Assembly: GCA_004195635.1 (NCBI GenBank) | Contig: PSPT01000028.1 | Location: 1 to 35,819, forward strand | From: Methanobacteriota archaeon | GTDB taxonomy: Archaea; Thermoplasmatota; Poseidoniia; Poseidoniales; Poseidoniaceae | Direction of reading: 5' to 3' | Length of the DNA: 35,819 nt | Shown: positions 1-8,507 of the stretch, one piece after another | Position numbering within the stretch: position 1 is the first letter of the stretch | Layout of the letters: the number at the start of each line of letters is the position of its first letter | Notes under the pieces: model-generated | The model's database searches: none | What the model was told of the DNA's origin: nothing | What the model saw: only the letters and a program-made list of their open reading frames with translations | Position numbers and translations under genes: made by a program

Positions 1-24
1 AACTAATTGATTCGGATAAGTTGC

Positions 25-46
25 AAGGGGTCATCCGAAACCCCTT
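25..46. repeat. Short inverted repeat at window edge
   Basis: AAGGGG (25-30) and CCCCTT (41-46) can pair around a 10-base loop. No long T-run follows on either strand, so a terminator role is only possible. Bases 1-184 hold no gene I can support; the reading frame is open from 20 to 184 in frame with the kinase, but this stretch does not look like kinase sequence. Confidence 0.4.
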
Positions 47-184
47 CCAACCGAATATGGTAGTTTGATGGGCTTTGCGTGGGTCGGTTTGCTCGCTAGC
101 CTTCCAATTCCCGTCAATACAGAGGGGGCCCTTCCGAATAGTTTATCAAATACAGCATTAGGGGTTGAGTTGGAATTGGTGCAC

Positions 185-709
185 ATGAGGCAAAAAAATA
201 ATATTGCCTTGATGGGTATGGCCGGGGTTGGCAAAAGCTATATCGGTAAAAAAATAGCAACAATTTCAGATTATGAATGCATGGAGACCGACGAACTCAT
301 CGTAAAACAGGCGAATCAGGAGGGTAAAAGATACCACGACCTTTCTGATGATAACTTTTTGAGAATCGAGAAAGATGTTTTTATGAAACTGAGTGATTTG
401 TCAGGTAAGGTGATTGATACTGGTGCTAGCGTTATTTACGATCAAGATGTAATGTGTAAAATTGCAGATATTGCCCATGTTGTCTATATTGAAGATAGTA
501 TTGATGTTATTGAGGACCGTTTCATTGCCCGTGGCCCTGTGCCTTTGATGGGAATTAAGGGTAAGACATTCAAGCAGTTATTTGCTGAGCGGCAGCCGTT
601 GTATGAAAAGTATGCACAATTCACGGTAACTCGGAACAGTTTTCGTAAAAATGATGCGCGTCTGGTGGCGGAGCAAATACTTGAACTTGTAAGAGATGAT
701 AAATCTTAA
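185..709 (+). CDS. Shikimate-kinase-fold P-loop kinase
   Basis: A 174-residue P-loop kinase of the shikimate kinase (AroK/SKI) family, cytosolic, expected to transfer the ATP gamma-phosphate to a small substrate. Seen: Walker A GMAGVGKS at residues 11-18, an ETDEL motif where AroK has DTD, an FLRIE segment like FRxxE, and a late AERQPLYEKYA segment like the AroK ERxPLYxxxA segment. Two substrate-site motifs differ: TGAS stands where AroK has GGG, and the RPLL motif is replaced by RGPVPLMG. The frame is open further upstream, but ATG 185 places the beta strand right before the P-loop as in the family. Shikimate itself is therefore an uncertain substrate. It converges with secY across a 154-base gap in which I see no gene. 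Confidence 0.75.
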   Translation: MRQKNNIALMGMAGVGKSYIGKKIATISDYECMETDELIVKQANQEGKRYHDLSDDNFLRIEKDVFMKLSDLSGKVIDTGASVIYDQDVMCKIADIAHVVYIEDSIDVIEDRFIARGPVPLMGIKGKTFKQLFAERQPLYEKYAQFTVTRNSFRKNDARLVAEQILELVRDDKS

Positions 710-863
710 ATTTTGACTTTGAGAAAATATCTCTGAAGAAGAAATTGTAAATTAGTTGATGGACCTGATTGGTCAATAGTATGCACAATTACCACATATT
801 CATCTACAATATCAACAATAATATTGCTTGCCAAAGGGCAGTTCAAGTCAAAAGAGCGTATTA

Positions 864-2795
864 TCACTCAGCGCCGAAGAACTGCCGGAGCATTGGATGC
901 ATTTCCATCGCTTGCTCCTTTTGAATTTGCTCATAGGTACGTAATATAATTCCAACAGCCAGCAGCAATCCCGTTCCCGTGGCATTACCTACCGTTCCGA
1001 GTAAATCTGCACCTGCAGCCAAAAATCCTACGAAAGCACCAGAGAATGATGTAACTGGGGGGATATAACGGTCAAGAATCTTCTCCAATACCTTCGGATT
1101 CTTCCTAAATCCAGGTATTTGCATTCCTGTACGCTCAATCTGCTTTGCAACATCTTTTGCGCCCATGTTAGTTGTTTCAATCCAAAACTTAGCGAAAACC
1201 ATTGAACCGAGTGTCATTATTGTCACATAAACGACCACGTGAAGCAAAATTTGCCAAATTGAGTGGCCATATATATCGCCAGTTTGATCGAGAATTGGCA
1301 ACAGCCATGAACCAACTCCACTCACCATACTGGTGTACCAAGCAAGTCCGTCCGAGGGCGAACTTTGACCCGGCTCAAACACACCGATAAGGTGCGACTG
1401 CGACCACCAACCATTACTTCCCAATATAGGGAATTTAGACAATGTCGGGTGACTCCAAAAGAGTAGGGTAAACATGTTGATGTTTGCGAGTAAAGCAGCC
1501 ATCAAAATGACCGGAATGTTACTTGCGTAAACCAAACGAATAGGATATTGCCCTCTTTGCCCACGTACTTTTCCGTGAGTCAATGGTAATTCCAATTTAC
1601 TCGATTCAGCATAGGCAACTACGATGAATACTATCACCGAAGATACGAGTGCAATAATTGGATTGACGTGCGTCAATAGCATCATCTCGAATCCATTATT
1701 TGCAACCAGTTCAGAATTTGTTGCAGTACGGAACAAGTAGAAAATCATCGGCAGGGTACCTGCTGGAGGGTTTTGGATGGTGTAAGCCCCACCATTTGTG
1801 GAAAGAGGAGATAGAGTACCCACGAAAGTGGACTGAGCAACACCTGCTGCAATGAACAGAGAGATACCTGAACCAATACCCCACTTGCTGACCAATTCAT
1901 CAAGCAAGAATACAAGATAAGAACCAGCAAACAACTGAGCAACGATAACTGCATTCGCCCAGCCTAATCCATAGTTTGCAATCAAATCACCAGACGGGTC
2001 AAGGAAACCATAGGTTTGAGGAATAGATTCAACTGGAATCATTATTAGAACCAGTAATTTCTGCACACCTTGGTATAGTGCTTTGTCATCGGAATCTTGA
2101 AGATCAAGACGGATGATTTTTGCTCCTGCGAATAGTTGCATTATAATTGAACCTGTAACAATTGGTCCGATACCTAAGTGCATGATGGTACCAGATGCTC
2201 CAGCCATAATTGCTCGGAATCCACTGAATACGTCCAGAGCAGTTCCTGAAAGACCCCAAATCATCACATTTGTCATGCCGAAGTAAAGGATAAGGACGAA
2301 AGTTGTAGTCCATAATTTACTGTTGAAGCGAACGTGACCATCGGGTTTTGCAATTGCTGGGTAGACATCTACGAAGCGGCGCAGAGCATACAAACGACTG
2401 CTTTCTGGCCCACTATACATTAAAGCAACAAGTGAAGCAGTTGCTCCGAATCCCATTAGAATAACTCCTACGAAGAGATATCCTACTGCGTCAACATCGC
2501 CACCATTTGGCCTTGCGTACCAAGTACAAACCGCGACAATTCCGAGCCATACGAGGAGTTTGAATCCCTTTCCAATAATTGGAATGCTCTTTATTCCATC
2601 AGGGAGGTCTTTAGTGAAACACCATAGCAAATATGCCATGTGGATTAATGCCATTGCTAAGCCGAAGATTGCTCGGTCTCGTGCTACTTGCTCAATGCCC
2701 TCGCCAAACAGCTCATCTTGCTGCCAATATACGAGAATACCGAAATACATGAGCCCAATGAGGGTTACTGCCCAAGATATTGGTCGTCGATTCAT
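864..2795 (-). CDS. secY: Preprotein translocase subunit SecY with N-terminal membrane extension
   Basis: The central channel subunit of the Sec translocon, which passes unfolded proteins across, or inserts them into, the cytoplasmic membrane. At 643 residues it is far longer than usual archaeal SecY (about 430-490). The canonical SecY start is recognisable only from about residue 138: the PAIAKPDG loop, first helix around 160-182, then the plug and second helix region with FRAIMAGASGTIMHLGIGP. The first 130 residues form about four extra hydrophobic segments (roughly 7-25, 43-61, 78-95 and 104-127). A further long exported loop rich in Trp, Ser and Gly lies around residues 450-510. It is the last gene of the ribosomal block, after uL15, the conserved spc position. 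The assignment is secure; the role of the extension is unknown. Confidence 0.95.
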   Translation of the reverse strand: MNRRPISWAVTLIGLMYFGILVYWQQDELFGEGIEQVARDRAIFGLAMALIHMAYLLWCFTKDLPDGIKSIPIIGKGFKLLVWLGIVAVCTWYARPNGGDVDAVGYLFVGVILMGFGATASLVALMYSGPESSRLYALRRFVDVYPAIAKPDGHVRFNSKLWTTTFVLILYFGMTNVMIWGLSGTALDVFSGFRAIMAGASGTIMHLGIGPIVTGSIIMQLFAGAKIIRLDLQDSDDKALYQGVQKLLVLIMIPVESIPQTYGFLDPSGDLIANYGLGWANAVIVAQLFAGSYLVFLLDELVSKWGIGSGISLFIAAGVAQSTFVGTLSPLSTNGGAYTIQNPPAGTLPMIFYLFRTATNSELVANNGFEMMLLTHVNPIIALVSSVIVFIVVAYAESSKLELPLTHGKVRGQRGQYPIRLVYASNIPVILMAALLANINMFTLLFWSHPTLSKFPILGSNGWWSQSHLIGVFEPGQSSPSDGLAWYTSMVSGVGSWLLPILDQTGDIYGHSIWQILLHVVVYVTIMTLGSMVFAKFWIETTNMGAKDVAKQIERTGMQIPGFRKNPKVLEKILDRYIPPVTSFSGAFVGFLAAGADLLGTVGNATGTGLLLAVGIILRTYEQIQKEQAMEMHPMLRQFFGAE

Positions 2796-2830
2796 TTATT
2801 CATCTCCAATTGATTAGTTATTTGATGAGA

Positions 2831-3247
2831 TTACTCATCTTCCCATTCTTCATCGTCGCCTTCGATGCTGACTGAACCGCCTGCGGCTTCGACCTTTTCA
2901 ACGGCCTTGGCGCTTGCGTGAGCGACAGTGACATTGATTGCATGTTCAATGCGGCCGGAGCCAAGTAACTTAGTAATACCGTGTTCAGACAAGTTGATAC
3001 TGTCGGATTCACCGGCTAAGTGGTTAAGTTGAGAGACATTAACTGTAATGTGAACAGTTCGCAAACTTGGGTCACGGTTGAATCCATGCATACCCCAATG
3101 ATTTGGCATATACTTGATTCGAGTCATTACTCGGTGCTTGTTTATTCCAGCATTTCCACGGCCACCGCGCTTTCCAGCACCACGGCCTGCTTTCTTTCCA
3201 CGTCCGTGATAACGGCTACGTCCTCGGAATTTTCCAGTTCTACCCAT
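2831..3247 (-). CDS. rpl15p: 50S ribosomal protein uL15
   Basis: Large-subunit protein uL15, 138 residues, near the usual archaeal length. The N-terminus is the typical glycine/arginine/lysine-rich extension that threads into 23S rRNA (RGRSRYHGRGKKAGRGAGKR), followed by the KxxPNHWGMHGF segment seen in archaeal and eukaryotic uL15. The C-terminus ends in an acidic tail, GDDEEWEDE. It lies 11 bases after the uL30 stop and 35 bases before secY, the usual spc order. ATG 3247 follows a GAGGTGAT-type ribosome binding site. Confidence 0.96.
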   Translation of the reverse strand: MGRTGKFRGRSRYHGRGKKAGRGAGKRGGRGNAGINKHRVMTRIKYMPNHWGMHGFNRDPSLRTVHITVNVSQLNHLAGESDSINLSEHGITKLLGSGRIEHAINVTVAHASAKAVEKVEAAGGSVSIEGDDEEWEDE

Positions 3248-3258
3248 AATAAATCACC

Positions 3259-3729
3259 TCAAATCATTCGCTCTACTAGAGCCTCAATCGCGTCACCGCG
3301 TGCACCTAAAGCTCCGCCAACGACGAAACTTCTCTTTATGCCACCCCAGCCTTTTGCACCGGTTGGTGGTTGTAATCGGAAAATTCTCTTTAAATCGGTT
3401 AGATCCTTCATTACTGCATCACCGCTTGCAATTGCTTCGGAGAAAGATGCGATGTCAGAATACTCTGTTCCTTCTGAAACGATTTCATCAGTAACTGCTT
3501 TGTCGCCAACCATTCGTCCACGCTCAGAAATTAACTTTTGTGTCATTTCAGCTGAAACTTCACCCCAAGTGAGGTAATCTTTTGCCTTCTGAAGCATTCC
3601 TGCATATTGCGGGCGTTGAGGAATGATGGTTGCATGATTTACACGGGTTAAATTGAGCATATGCATAGTTTCCTTTATGCCATGTTCAACTCCAACGTCA
3701 GAACGTACTCTTACTACTAGCCAACTCAT
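3259..3729 (-). CDS. rpl30p: 50S ribosomal protein uL30
   Basis: Large-subunit protein uL30, 156 residues, the archaeal long form of about 155 rather than the 60-residue bacterial form. The opening WLVVRVRSDVGVEHGIKETM is the conserved strand-helix start, followed by LNLTRVNHATIIP. The C-terminal half carries the archaeal/eukaryotic extension with RLQPPTGAKGWGGIKRSF. Its start overlaps the uS5 stop by four bases (3726-3729), suggesting translational coupling. Confidence 0.96.
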   Translation of the reverse strand: MSWLVVRVRSDVGVEHGIKETMHMLNLTRVNHATIIPQRPQYAGMLQKAKDYLTWGEVSAEMTQKLISERGRMVGDKAVTDEIVSEGTEYSDIASFSEAIASGDAVMKDLTDLKRIFRLQPPTGAKGWGGIKRSFVVGGALGARGDAIEALVERMI

Positions 3730-4544
3730 TCTAATAACCTCCCTTTTGCAATAAACAAGCGATTCGCTTGGTCTTTTGATAATCGAGTACTGTTTAATGC
3801 GCAGAGTGCATTATAGGTTGCGAGAGCATAATTAATCGTGGTGCGAGTTTGTCCTTTTGAACGGCTGATAACGTCAGTTATTCCGGCCAATTCAAGAACA
3901 CGCTTTCCAGTATCCCCAACGACTAACCCCTTGCCGGATGGCGCAGGTGAAAGAGTCACACGGGTTGAACCTGCTCTTCCAGTAGTTGAGAAAGGAACAC
4001 TTGTACCAGGTCCTACGCTTGATTCCCAAGAACCATTTCCACGCATGACTGGAATAACATTCAGTTTTGCGGCAGTGATAGCCTTGCTGATAGTTCCTGC
4101 GACTTCCTTACCTTTTGCCATGCCAAGTCCAACATAGCCATCATGATTACCAACGCAAGCCATGACATTAAAGCGCACACGGCGACCACTGTCGGTCATT
4201 CTTTGAACCATGTTTACCTTGATGATTTCATCAGTTAGATTTGGTAATAGAGCATCAATGATTTCAACTTCACGAATTGGTATCCCGGTTGCAAGTGCTT
4301 GCTCCATGGATACGATTTTCTTTGAAAGAACCATGCGACCCAAGCGGGTGCGTGGAGTCCATTCACGAAGTGCCTTCATTGGATCTGGCCCTGCGCCACG
4401 TCGTCGTGGGCGGCCACCTTCTTCTTTGGCTTCTTGAGGAGTGAACGCAAGGATAAGTCCTGGCGCAGCCCCTTCCATTGCAGGTGGCACCGCTTGAACT
4501 TCAACAGGCATTTCTGTGGTTTCAGTAGTTTTTTCATCACTCAT
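3726..4544 (-). CDS. rps5p: 30S ribosomal protein uS5
   Basis: Small-subunit protein uS5, which acts in mRNA entry and decoding fidelity. The double-stranded-RNA-binding-like domain is clear (RRVRFNVMACVGNHDGYVGLG), followed by the C-terminal alpha/beta domain with the VPFSTTGRAGSTRVTLSPAPSGKG loop. At 272 residues it is longer than most archaeal uS5 because of a roughly 70-residue N-terminal extension, acidic and Pro/Thr/Glu-rich and then basic (RPRRRGAGPDP). It sits between uL18 and uL30 and overlaps uL30 by four bases. Confidence 0.96.
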   Translation of the reverse strand: MSDEKTTETTEMPVEVQAVPPAMEGAAPGLILAFTPQEAKEEGGRPRRRGAGPDPMKALREWTPRTRLGRMVLSKKIVSMEQALATGIPIREVEIIDALLPNLTDEIIKVNMVQRMTDSGRRVRFNVMACVGNHDGYVGLGMAKGKEVAGTISKAITAAKLNVIPVMRGNGSWESSVGPGTSVPFSTTGRAGSTRVTLSPAPSGKGLVVGDTGKRVLELAGITDVISRSKGQTRTTINYALATYNALCALNSTRLSKDQANRLFIAKGRLLE

Positions 4545-5056
4545 TAGAATGCCCCCTCAATTTTTGCTTTGGCTGCATCGACTGCCTTTGAAACATCACT
4601 ACTAATGTGTGAGCCACTAATTCTTTCATCGTCAGGAATAACGGATTCTCCGTGTGGAATATCCATTCCTGCATCAACCATACCCTTTACTGCTGCGAAA
4701 ACACGAGCACCTGGGGATGAAGCAGAAAGTCCAATGTCAAGAATGGCATCTTCATGTCCGGCTGCGAGCGCAGACTTTCCGAGAGCAAAACCAACTAGAT
4801 ATGCTGCTGAAATTGACTTCTTTGACATGTCTTCAGGCCATCCATACTTGCCAACCAATGAATCACCAGTTGCTGAGGCGACTATTTCATCACCCTCTGA
4901 ATTGTAGATTGCTAGCTGTGCACTAACTTGGGTGTTTGAAACACGCACGACTGCACGAGGTGCTCCCTTGCGTAGTAACTTCATGCGTCGGCGATAGTCG
5001 GTTTCGCCAGTTCGTCGGCGTCGGAATGCATTTCGTTGTTTTTTGCCATGTGCCAT
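4544..5056 (-). CDS. rpl18p: 50S ribosomal protein uL18
   Basis: 5S-rRNA-binding large-subunit protein uL18, 170 residues. The basic start (MAHGKKQRNAFRRRRTGETDYRRRMKLL) and the segment around residues 35-55 (VVRVSNTQVSAQLAIYNSEGD) match archaeal uL18. I use ATG 5056, which overlaps the eL19 stop (TGATG), rather than the GTG one codon upstream; a GGTGAT motif lies about 8 bases before it. Its stop overlaps the uS5 start. Confidence 0.95.
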   Translation of the reverse strand: MAHGKKQRNAFRRRRTGETDYRRRMKLLRKGAPRAVVRVSNTQVSAQLAIYNSEGDEIVASATGDSLVGKYGWPEDMSKKSISAAYLVGFALGKSALAAGHEDAILDIGLSASSPGARVFAAVKGMVDAGMDIPHGESVIPDDERISGSHISSDVSKAVDAAKAKIEGAF

Positions 5057-5517
5057 CACTCATCACCTGCCTTGAAAGTAATACCCTCTAATTCCATTTG
5101 AGTGCGCATGTGCGCAATTGAACGGTATGAACCACCCTTTGCTTTGCGATAATATCGGCGGTATTCTGAAGGGGTAAGAGTTTCATCTTCACGCATAACC
5201 TTCAATACGCGACGCTGAGAACGAATGAGTGACATCCACTTATTCTTTCGTGGTTGACGAGCATTGGCTGTACCCGAACGCTTTCCGTGTCCTTTACGTC
5301 GTCCTTTGGCCTTTTGTGCTGCAATAACACGAGCACGAACTCGGCTTGTGCCTTTAATTGGCATTGCTTTGATCCATCCATCCTCAATGTATTCACGAAT
5401 ATCGTCCTTCTGAACTGCTCCAGCAATCTGGTCAACACGGTGGGGGTCAACCCATACGCGATTAACTCCGCACTTTAGTAGGCGAGCCGCCATTTTCTTT
5501 TGATTAGTAATCTGCAT
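5056..5517 (-). CDS. rpl19e: 50S ribosomal protein eL19
   Basis: Large-subunit protein eL19, found in archaea and eukaryotes but not bacteria; 153 residues, normal length. Seen: the N-terminal core QKKMAARLLKCGVNRVWVDP, the very basic hinge KAKGRRKGHGKRSGTANAR, and the C-terminal helical tail with SEYRRYYRKAKGGSYRS. Start ATG 5517 overlaps the eL32 stop. This gene between eL32 and uL18 is diagnostic for an archaeal spc operon. Confidence 0.96.
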   Translation of the reverse strand: MQITNQKKMAARLLKCGVNRVWVDPHRVDQIAGAVQKDDIREYIEDGWIKAMPIKGTSRVRARVIAAQKAKGRRKGHGKRSGTANARQPRKNKWMSLIRSQRRVLKVMREDETLTPSEYRRYYRKAKGGSYRSIAHMRTQMELEGITFKAGDE

Positions 5518-6146
5518 CAAACATTCCTCCTGCGATTTAGAACACGAATACCTAATTCATCAGCCCGAGCATGAATTAATTCACGCTTTCGTCCACCAAC
5601 AGTAGCACCAACACGGGCTGCTTCAAGTTCAGGGTTCATTTCTTCGAGATCATTTGGGTTCTTCACAGCAACTTCACGGAAACCACTTGAGTGGAGTCCA
5701 CGGGCTGCAGCAACCTTACCATGGCCAATTCTAACAAGAGAGCCACGGTACTTGAGGTTCTTGCGCAATTTATTGTCCATGCCATTTGGATATCTCCAGC
5801 CGGATTTTGATAATCGCTTGTATCGGAACCATTCGGTTCGGCGGAAGGAAGGGGTCTTTTTCTTCTTTTCAGCACGCATCTTTAGAGCATCTTTCATTTC
5901 TTGGCTGAGAACAGGTTTCTGCTTGACCACATATACGTCGTCACCGGCATCCTCGTCCCAATCATCTTCATCATCCCAATCTTCATCGGAATCATCGGCT
6001 GCTTCGCTAGAAACAACTTCTTTCTCTTCAGCAGAATCACTCAAGCGAGCGATTAGGTCGGATTTCCTTCCAGAAACAGGTAGCCCTGCTTCCTTTAGAA
6101 GTACCTTCAATTCAGCAACAGTCATGTCTTCATATTCTTCACTCAT
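5517..6146 (-). CDS. rpl32e: 50S ribosomal protein eL32 with N-terminal SAP domain
   Basis: Large-subunit protein eL32 (archaea/eukaryotes), 209 residues. The C-terminal ~120 residues are the eL32 core (FRRTEWFRYKRLSKSGWRYP, then KLRKNLKYRGSLVRIGHG). Residues about 5-38 read as a SAP motif (MTVAELKVLLKEAGLPVSGR, KSDLIARL), a small helix-loop-helix module that in other proteins binds nucleic acid. An acidic linker with many Asp, Glu and Trp joins the two parts. Start ATG 6146 is supported by AAGGAG about 9 bases upstream (6156-6161); the GTG at 6164 has no such site. Confidence 0.94.
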   Translation of the reverse strand: MSEEYEDMTVAELKVLLKEAGLPVSGRKSDLIARLSDSAEEKEVVSSEAADDSDEDWDDEDDWDEDAGDDVYVVKQKPVLSQEMKDALKMRAEKKKKTPSFRRTEWFRYKRLSKSGWRYPNGMDNKLRKNLKYRGSLVRIGHGKVAAARGLHSSGFREVAVKNPNDLEEMNPELEAARVGATVGGRKRELIHARADELGIRVLNRRRNV

Positions 6147-6160
6147 ATGACCAACTCCTT

Positions 6161-6703
6161 TCACTCCTTACCTACCAAATATATTCCATCCTGGAATACA
6201 CGGCGGTCTCTGTTCTTTACTGTGCAACTGCGTTCAATATTTGCAGCGGTTTGTCCAACGACTTCTCTGTCCATGCCAGACACAACAACCTCTACTTTAT
6301 TTTCAATCTTGACGGTTGCACCATCGAGAATTTCTGCTCTTCGGGGAACTCGTTCTCCGAAATAATTGTTTACTACAAAATTATTTCCTTCGACCTTTAG
6401 AGTCATTGGAAAGTGAGAGTAAACTGCTTTCAAACGGTAAGTAAAACCATCTGTCACGCCTTTTACCATGTTATTTAGGTGAGCATTCCAAGTTCCAGCA
6501 ATGGCCTTTTCCTTTCGTCGAGGAATGTCTACACGAACGATAAGTCCTGGACCATCTTGAAGAACTGAAATCTTCGTATGGATGAAACTTCGAGTAAGAC
6601 TTCCACTTGAACCGGTTATTGTAATATCTCCATCTTCGGAAAGATTAGCACTCACGCCATCTGGTAAATTAACCAAATGATCTATTCTATCTAATTGTAC
6701 CAT
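6161..6703 (-). CDS. rpl6p: 50S ribosomal protein uL6
   Basis: Large-subunit protein uL6, 180 residues, which binds 23S rRNA near the sarcin-ricin loop and factor-binding site. The two-fold uL6 architecture is visible: first repeat with GSLTRSFIHTKISV, then KGVTDGFTYRLKAVYSHFPM and a second repeat with NYFGERVPRRAEIL. A GAGGTGAT box at 6708-6715 is best spaced for ATG 6703. ATG 6706 or an upstream ATG at 6724 inside uS8 are alternatives. Confidence 0.95.
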   Translation of the reverse strand: MVQLDRIDHLVNLPDGVSANLSEDGDITITGSSGSLTRSFIHTKISVLQDGPGLIVRVDIPRRKEKAIAGTWNAHLNNMVKGVTDGFTYRLKAVYSHFPMTLKVEGNNFVVNNYFGERVPRRAEILDGATVKIENKVEVVVSGMDREVVGQTAANIERSCTVKNRDRRVFQDGIYLVGKE

Positions 6704-6713
6704 CATAATCACC

Positions 6714-7103
6714 TCAGTAAACATAAGCCACTAAACGGCCACCAATACGATTGTCCTTTGCGTCATAGTGATTCATCACACCTTGATTGGTTGAAAGAAT
6801 CAATACTCCGAAATCTTGAGCTGGGAGGTAACGGCTTTCCCACTTGTCGTAATCCTGGCGCTTTACCGAGTAGCGAGGTTTTACCACACCACAGCGATTG
6901 ATTGTACCACGGAGTTCAACACGGAAACTTCCACCGCGTCCATCATCTGTAGTATCATATTCCCCAACGTATCCAGAGCGTTGCATAATATCAAGGACTG
7001 AACCTAGCAACTTACTTGCTGGGCTAATAACAACCTCGTATTTTCCTGCTTGCTCTGCATTGTAAATCTTGACTAATGCGTCATTTAATGTATCAAATTG
7101 CAT
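6714..7103 (-). CDS. rps8p: 30S ribosomal protein uS8
   Basis: Primary 16S-rRNA-binding protein uS8, 129 residues, standard archaeal length. Seen: DTLNDALVKIYNAEQAGKYE at the start, the GRGGSFRVELRGTINRCGVVKPRY middle, and a C-terminal domain with GVLILSTNQGVMNHYDA. The archaeal TNQGVMNH replaces the bacterial STSxGxMxx but keeps the loop. It lies 15 bases after uS14 and overlaps the extreme 5' end of the longest uL6 frame. Confidence 0.96.
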   Translation of the reverse strand: MQFDTLNDALVKIYNAEQAGKYEVVISPASKLLGSVLDIMQRSGYVGEYDTTDDGRGGSFRVELRGTINRCGVVKPRYSVKRQDYDKWESRYLPAQDFGVLILSTNQGVMNHYDAKDNRIGGRLVAYVY

Positions 7104-7118
7104 ATCTCATCCCTCCAT

Positions 7119-7271
7119 TCAACTGTATTTTTTGAAGCCAATCTCTGGGGCTACATCTCTAAAGCACTGGCGGCATAACCTTAGTCCGTGGCGGCGAATC
7201 ATTCCTCGCTTTCGGCCACAACGACGGCATCCATCAGTTCGTCCAATATCCATTCCATGTTCTCGTGCCAT
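7119..7271 (-). CDS. rps14p: 30S ribosomal protein uS14 (zinc-binding type)
   Basis: A short gene of 50 codons plus stop, found by translating the gap between uS8 and uL5. The product begins [20 protein letters not shown] and ends [13 protein letters not shown]. Cys15, Cys18, Cys33 and Cys36 form the two CxxC pairs of the zinc-binding uS14, used in archaea and eukaryotes. Start ATG 7271 follows GGAG directly, and the gene begins three bases after the uL5 stop. Position and motifs make it certain. Confidence 0.96.
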   Translation of the reverse strand: MAREHGMDIGRTDGCRRCGRKRGMIRRHGLRLCRQCFRDVAPEIGFKKYS

Positions 7272-7273
7272 TT

Positions 7274-7801
7274 TCACTCCTCCATGATATTCAAACCATA
7301 TTCGCTCTTAAACCACTCACGGGATTCGCTTGTAGTTACTAAATGACTTCCTGCGACCTTTCTACTACGTCGTCGTCGACGACTAACACGGTGGCCTGGT
7401 CTTTCTAATACTACTGAAATATCCATTCCAAAGATACCGATGTCCGGATTATACTTCTGGTCTGGGAATTCAGTGTAATCACTGATGCCAAAGGACAAAT
7501 TTCCTTGGGCATCAAAGTTCCAAGCAGGAATTGTGTTTTCACGAACCCAAAAAGCATCGGTAAGGAATTTCTTGATTGTTTCTGAATCTCGCATGGTAGC
7601 CTTACAACCGATTGGAGCACCTTGGCGAACTTTAAGTTCGCGATTTTGAATGCGTCCAAGGGTTCGGACAGGAGTAACTCCTGAAACGAGTTCGAGAACT
7701 TTCTCAGCGTTTTGCAAACGATTTCCACCCTCGCCGACTCCGATGTTGATGCAAACTTTGGTGATGCGAGGTAGCATCATTGGATTTGCTGAATCACTCA
7801 T
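7274..7801 (-). CDS. rpl5p: 50S ribosomal protein uL5
   Basis: Large-subunit protein uL5, 175 residues, which contacts 5S rRNA and the P-site tRNA. Seen: the start [20 protein letters not shown], the [20 protein letters not shown] segment typical of archaeal and eukaryotic uL5, and a C-terminal [16 protein letters not shown] basic stretch. The start codon overlaps the eS4 stop (ATGA), so translation is probably coupled. Confidence 0.96.
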   Translation of the reverse strand: MSDSANPMMLPRITKVCINIGVGEGGNRLQNAEKVLELVSGVTPVRTLGRIQNRELKVRQGAPIGCKATMRDSETIKKFLTDAFWVRENTIPAWNFDAQGNLSFGISDYTEFPDQKYNPDIGIFGMDISVVLERPGHRVSRRRRRSRKVAGSHLVTTSESREWFKSEYGLNIMEE

Positions 7802-8502
7802 ACATTCACCTCCTTAAGTGGTAGAGGTGTGTCATCATTGACTATGAAAACATACTTTGCAATAGTTCCAAAGTCCTCAAAGTTGACTTCGTTTGGCATA
7901 CTTGAGCGCTTAATGATGTACTCTTTTATGATTTCATATACACCAACGTGAGAACCACCAGTAAGGTAAGCCCTTGCACCTTCAGTGAAAGGGAGGTGGG
8001 AGAGAATTTTTTGCTCAGGAAGAGAAATCTTCAAGGTATCTCCAGTACTGAATTCAGAAGCATCTTCAACGAGAATATTTCGTCCATCATGTAGACTAAT
8101 TTGGGTAATTCCGCCCTTGAGGGTTGACTTACCATTAATGCGACAAATTTTCCACTCTGCATCAGATGAAGAAATCTTGTTGTAGCGAAGACGGCCATTG
8201 GTGTCAATGACACAACGGTAATGATCTTCACCAAGAGTTAGGACATCCATGAAACCAACACCACGGCGGGCATCGGTAACTATACTTCCATCAACCTTTA
8301 CTTGGCGTGAATGTAAAATATGGCGAACTTCACGTTGATTTGTTGCAACTCCAACAATATCTCTCATAATAACACCAAGAGACATACTCATTTCGAGAGA
8401 ATGGCTTCCTGCGCGTGGGCGCTGAACCCAAGTTAGTACCTTTCGTGGCAAAGCCCAACTTCGCGGCATTGCAAGTCTTTTCAAGTGGCTACTAGATCCC
8501 AT
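7798..8502 (-). CDS. rps4e: 30S ribosomal protein eS4
   Basis: Small-subunit protein eS4, absent from bacteria; 234 residues. Seen: GSSSHLKRLAMPRSWALPRK at the N-terminus, an S4-like RNA-binding region with REVRHILHSRQVKVDG, and the central domain with GKSTLKGGITQISLHDGRN. A KOW-like C-terminal region follows. I take ATG 8502, which has AGGAG at 8514-8518, over the TTG at 8511. It lies between uL24 and uL5 as in other archaea. Confidence 0.95.
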   Translation of the reverse strand: MGSSSHLKRLAMPRSWALPRKVLTWVQRPRAGSHSLEMSMSLGVIMRDIVGVATNQREVRHILHSRQVKVDGSIVTDARRGVGFMDVLTLGEDHYRCVIDTNGRLRYNKISSSDAEWKICRINGKSTLKGGITQISLHDGRNILVEDASEFSTGDTLKISLPEQKILSHLPFTEGARAYLTGGSHVGVYEIIKEYIIKRSSMPNEVNFEDFGTIAKYVFIVNDDTPLPLKEVNV

Positions 8503-8507
8503 GTTAT

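Noticed and set aside
31-234. 67-residue minus-strand frame at the window start
   Set aside because: It overlaps the kinase start antisense and resembles no family; likely a shadow.
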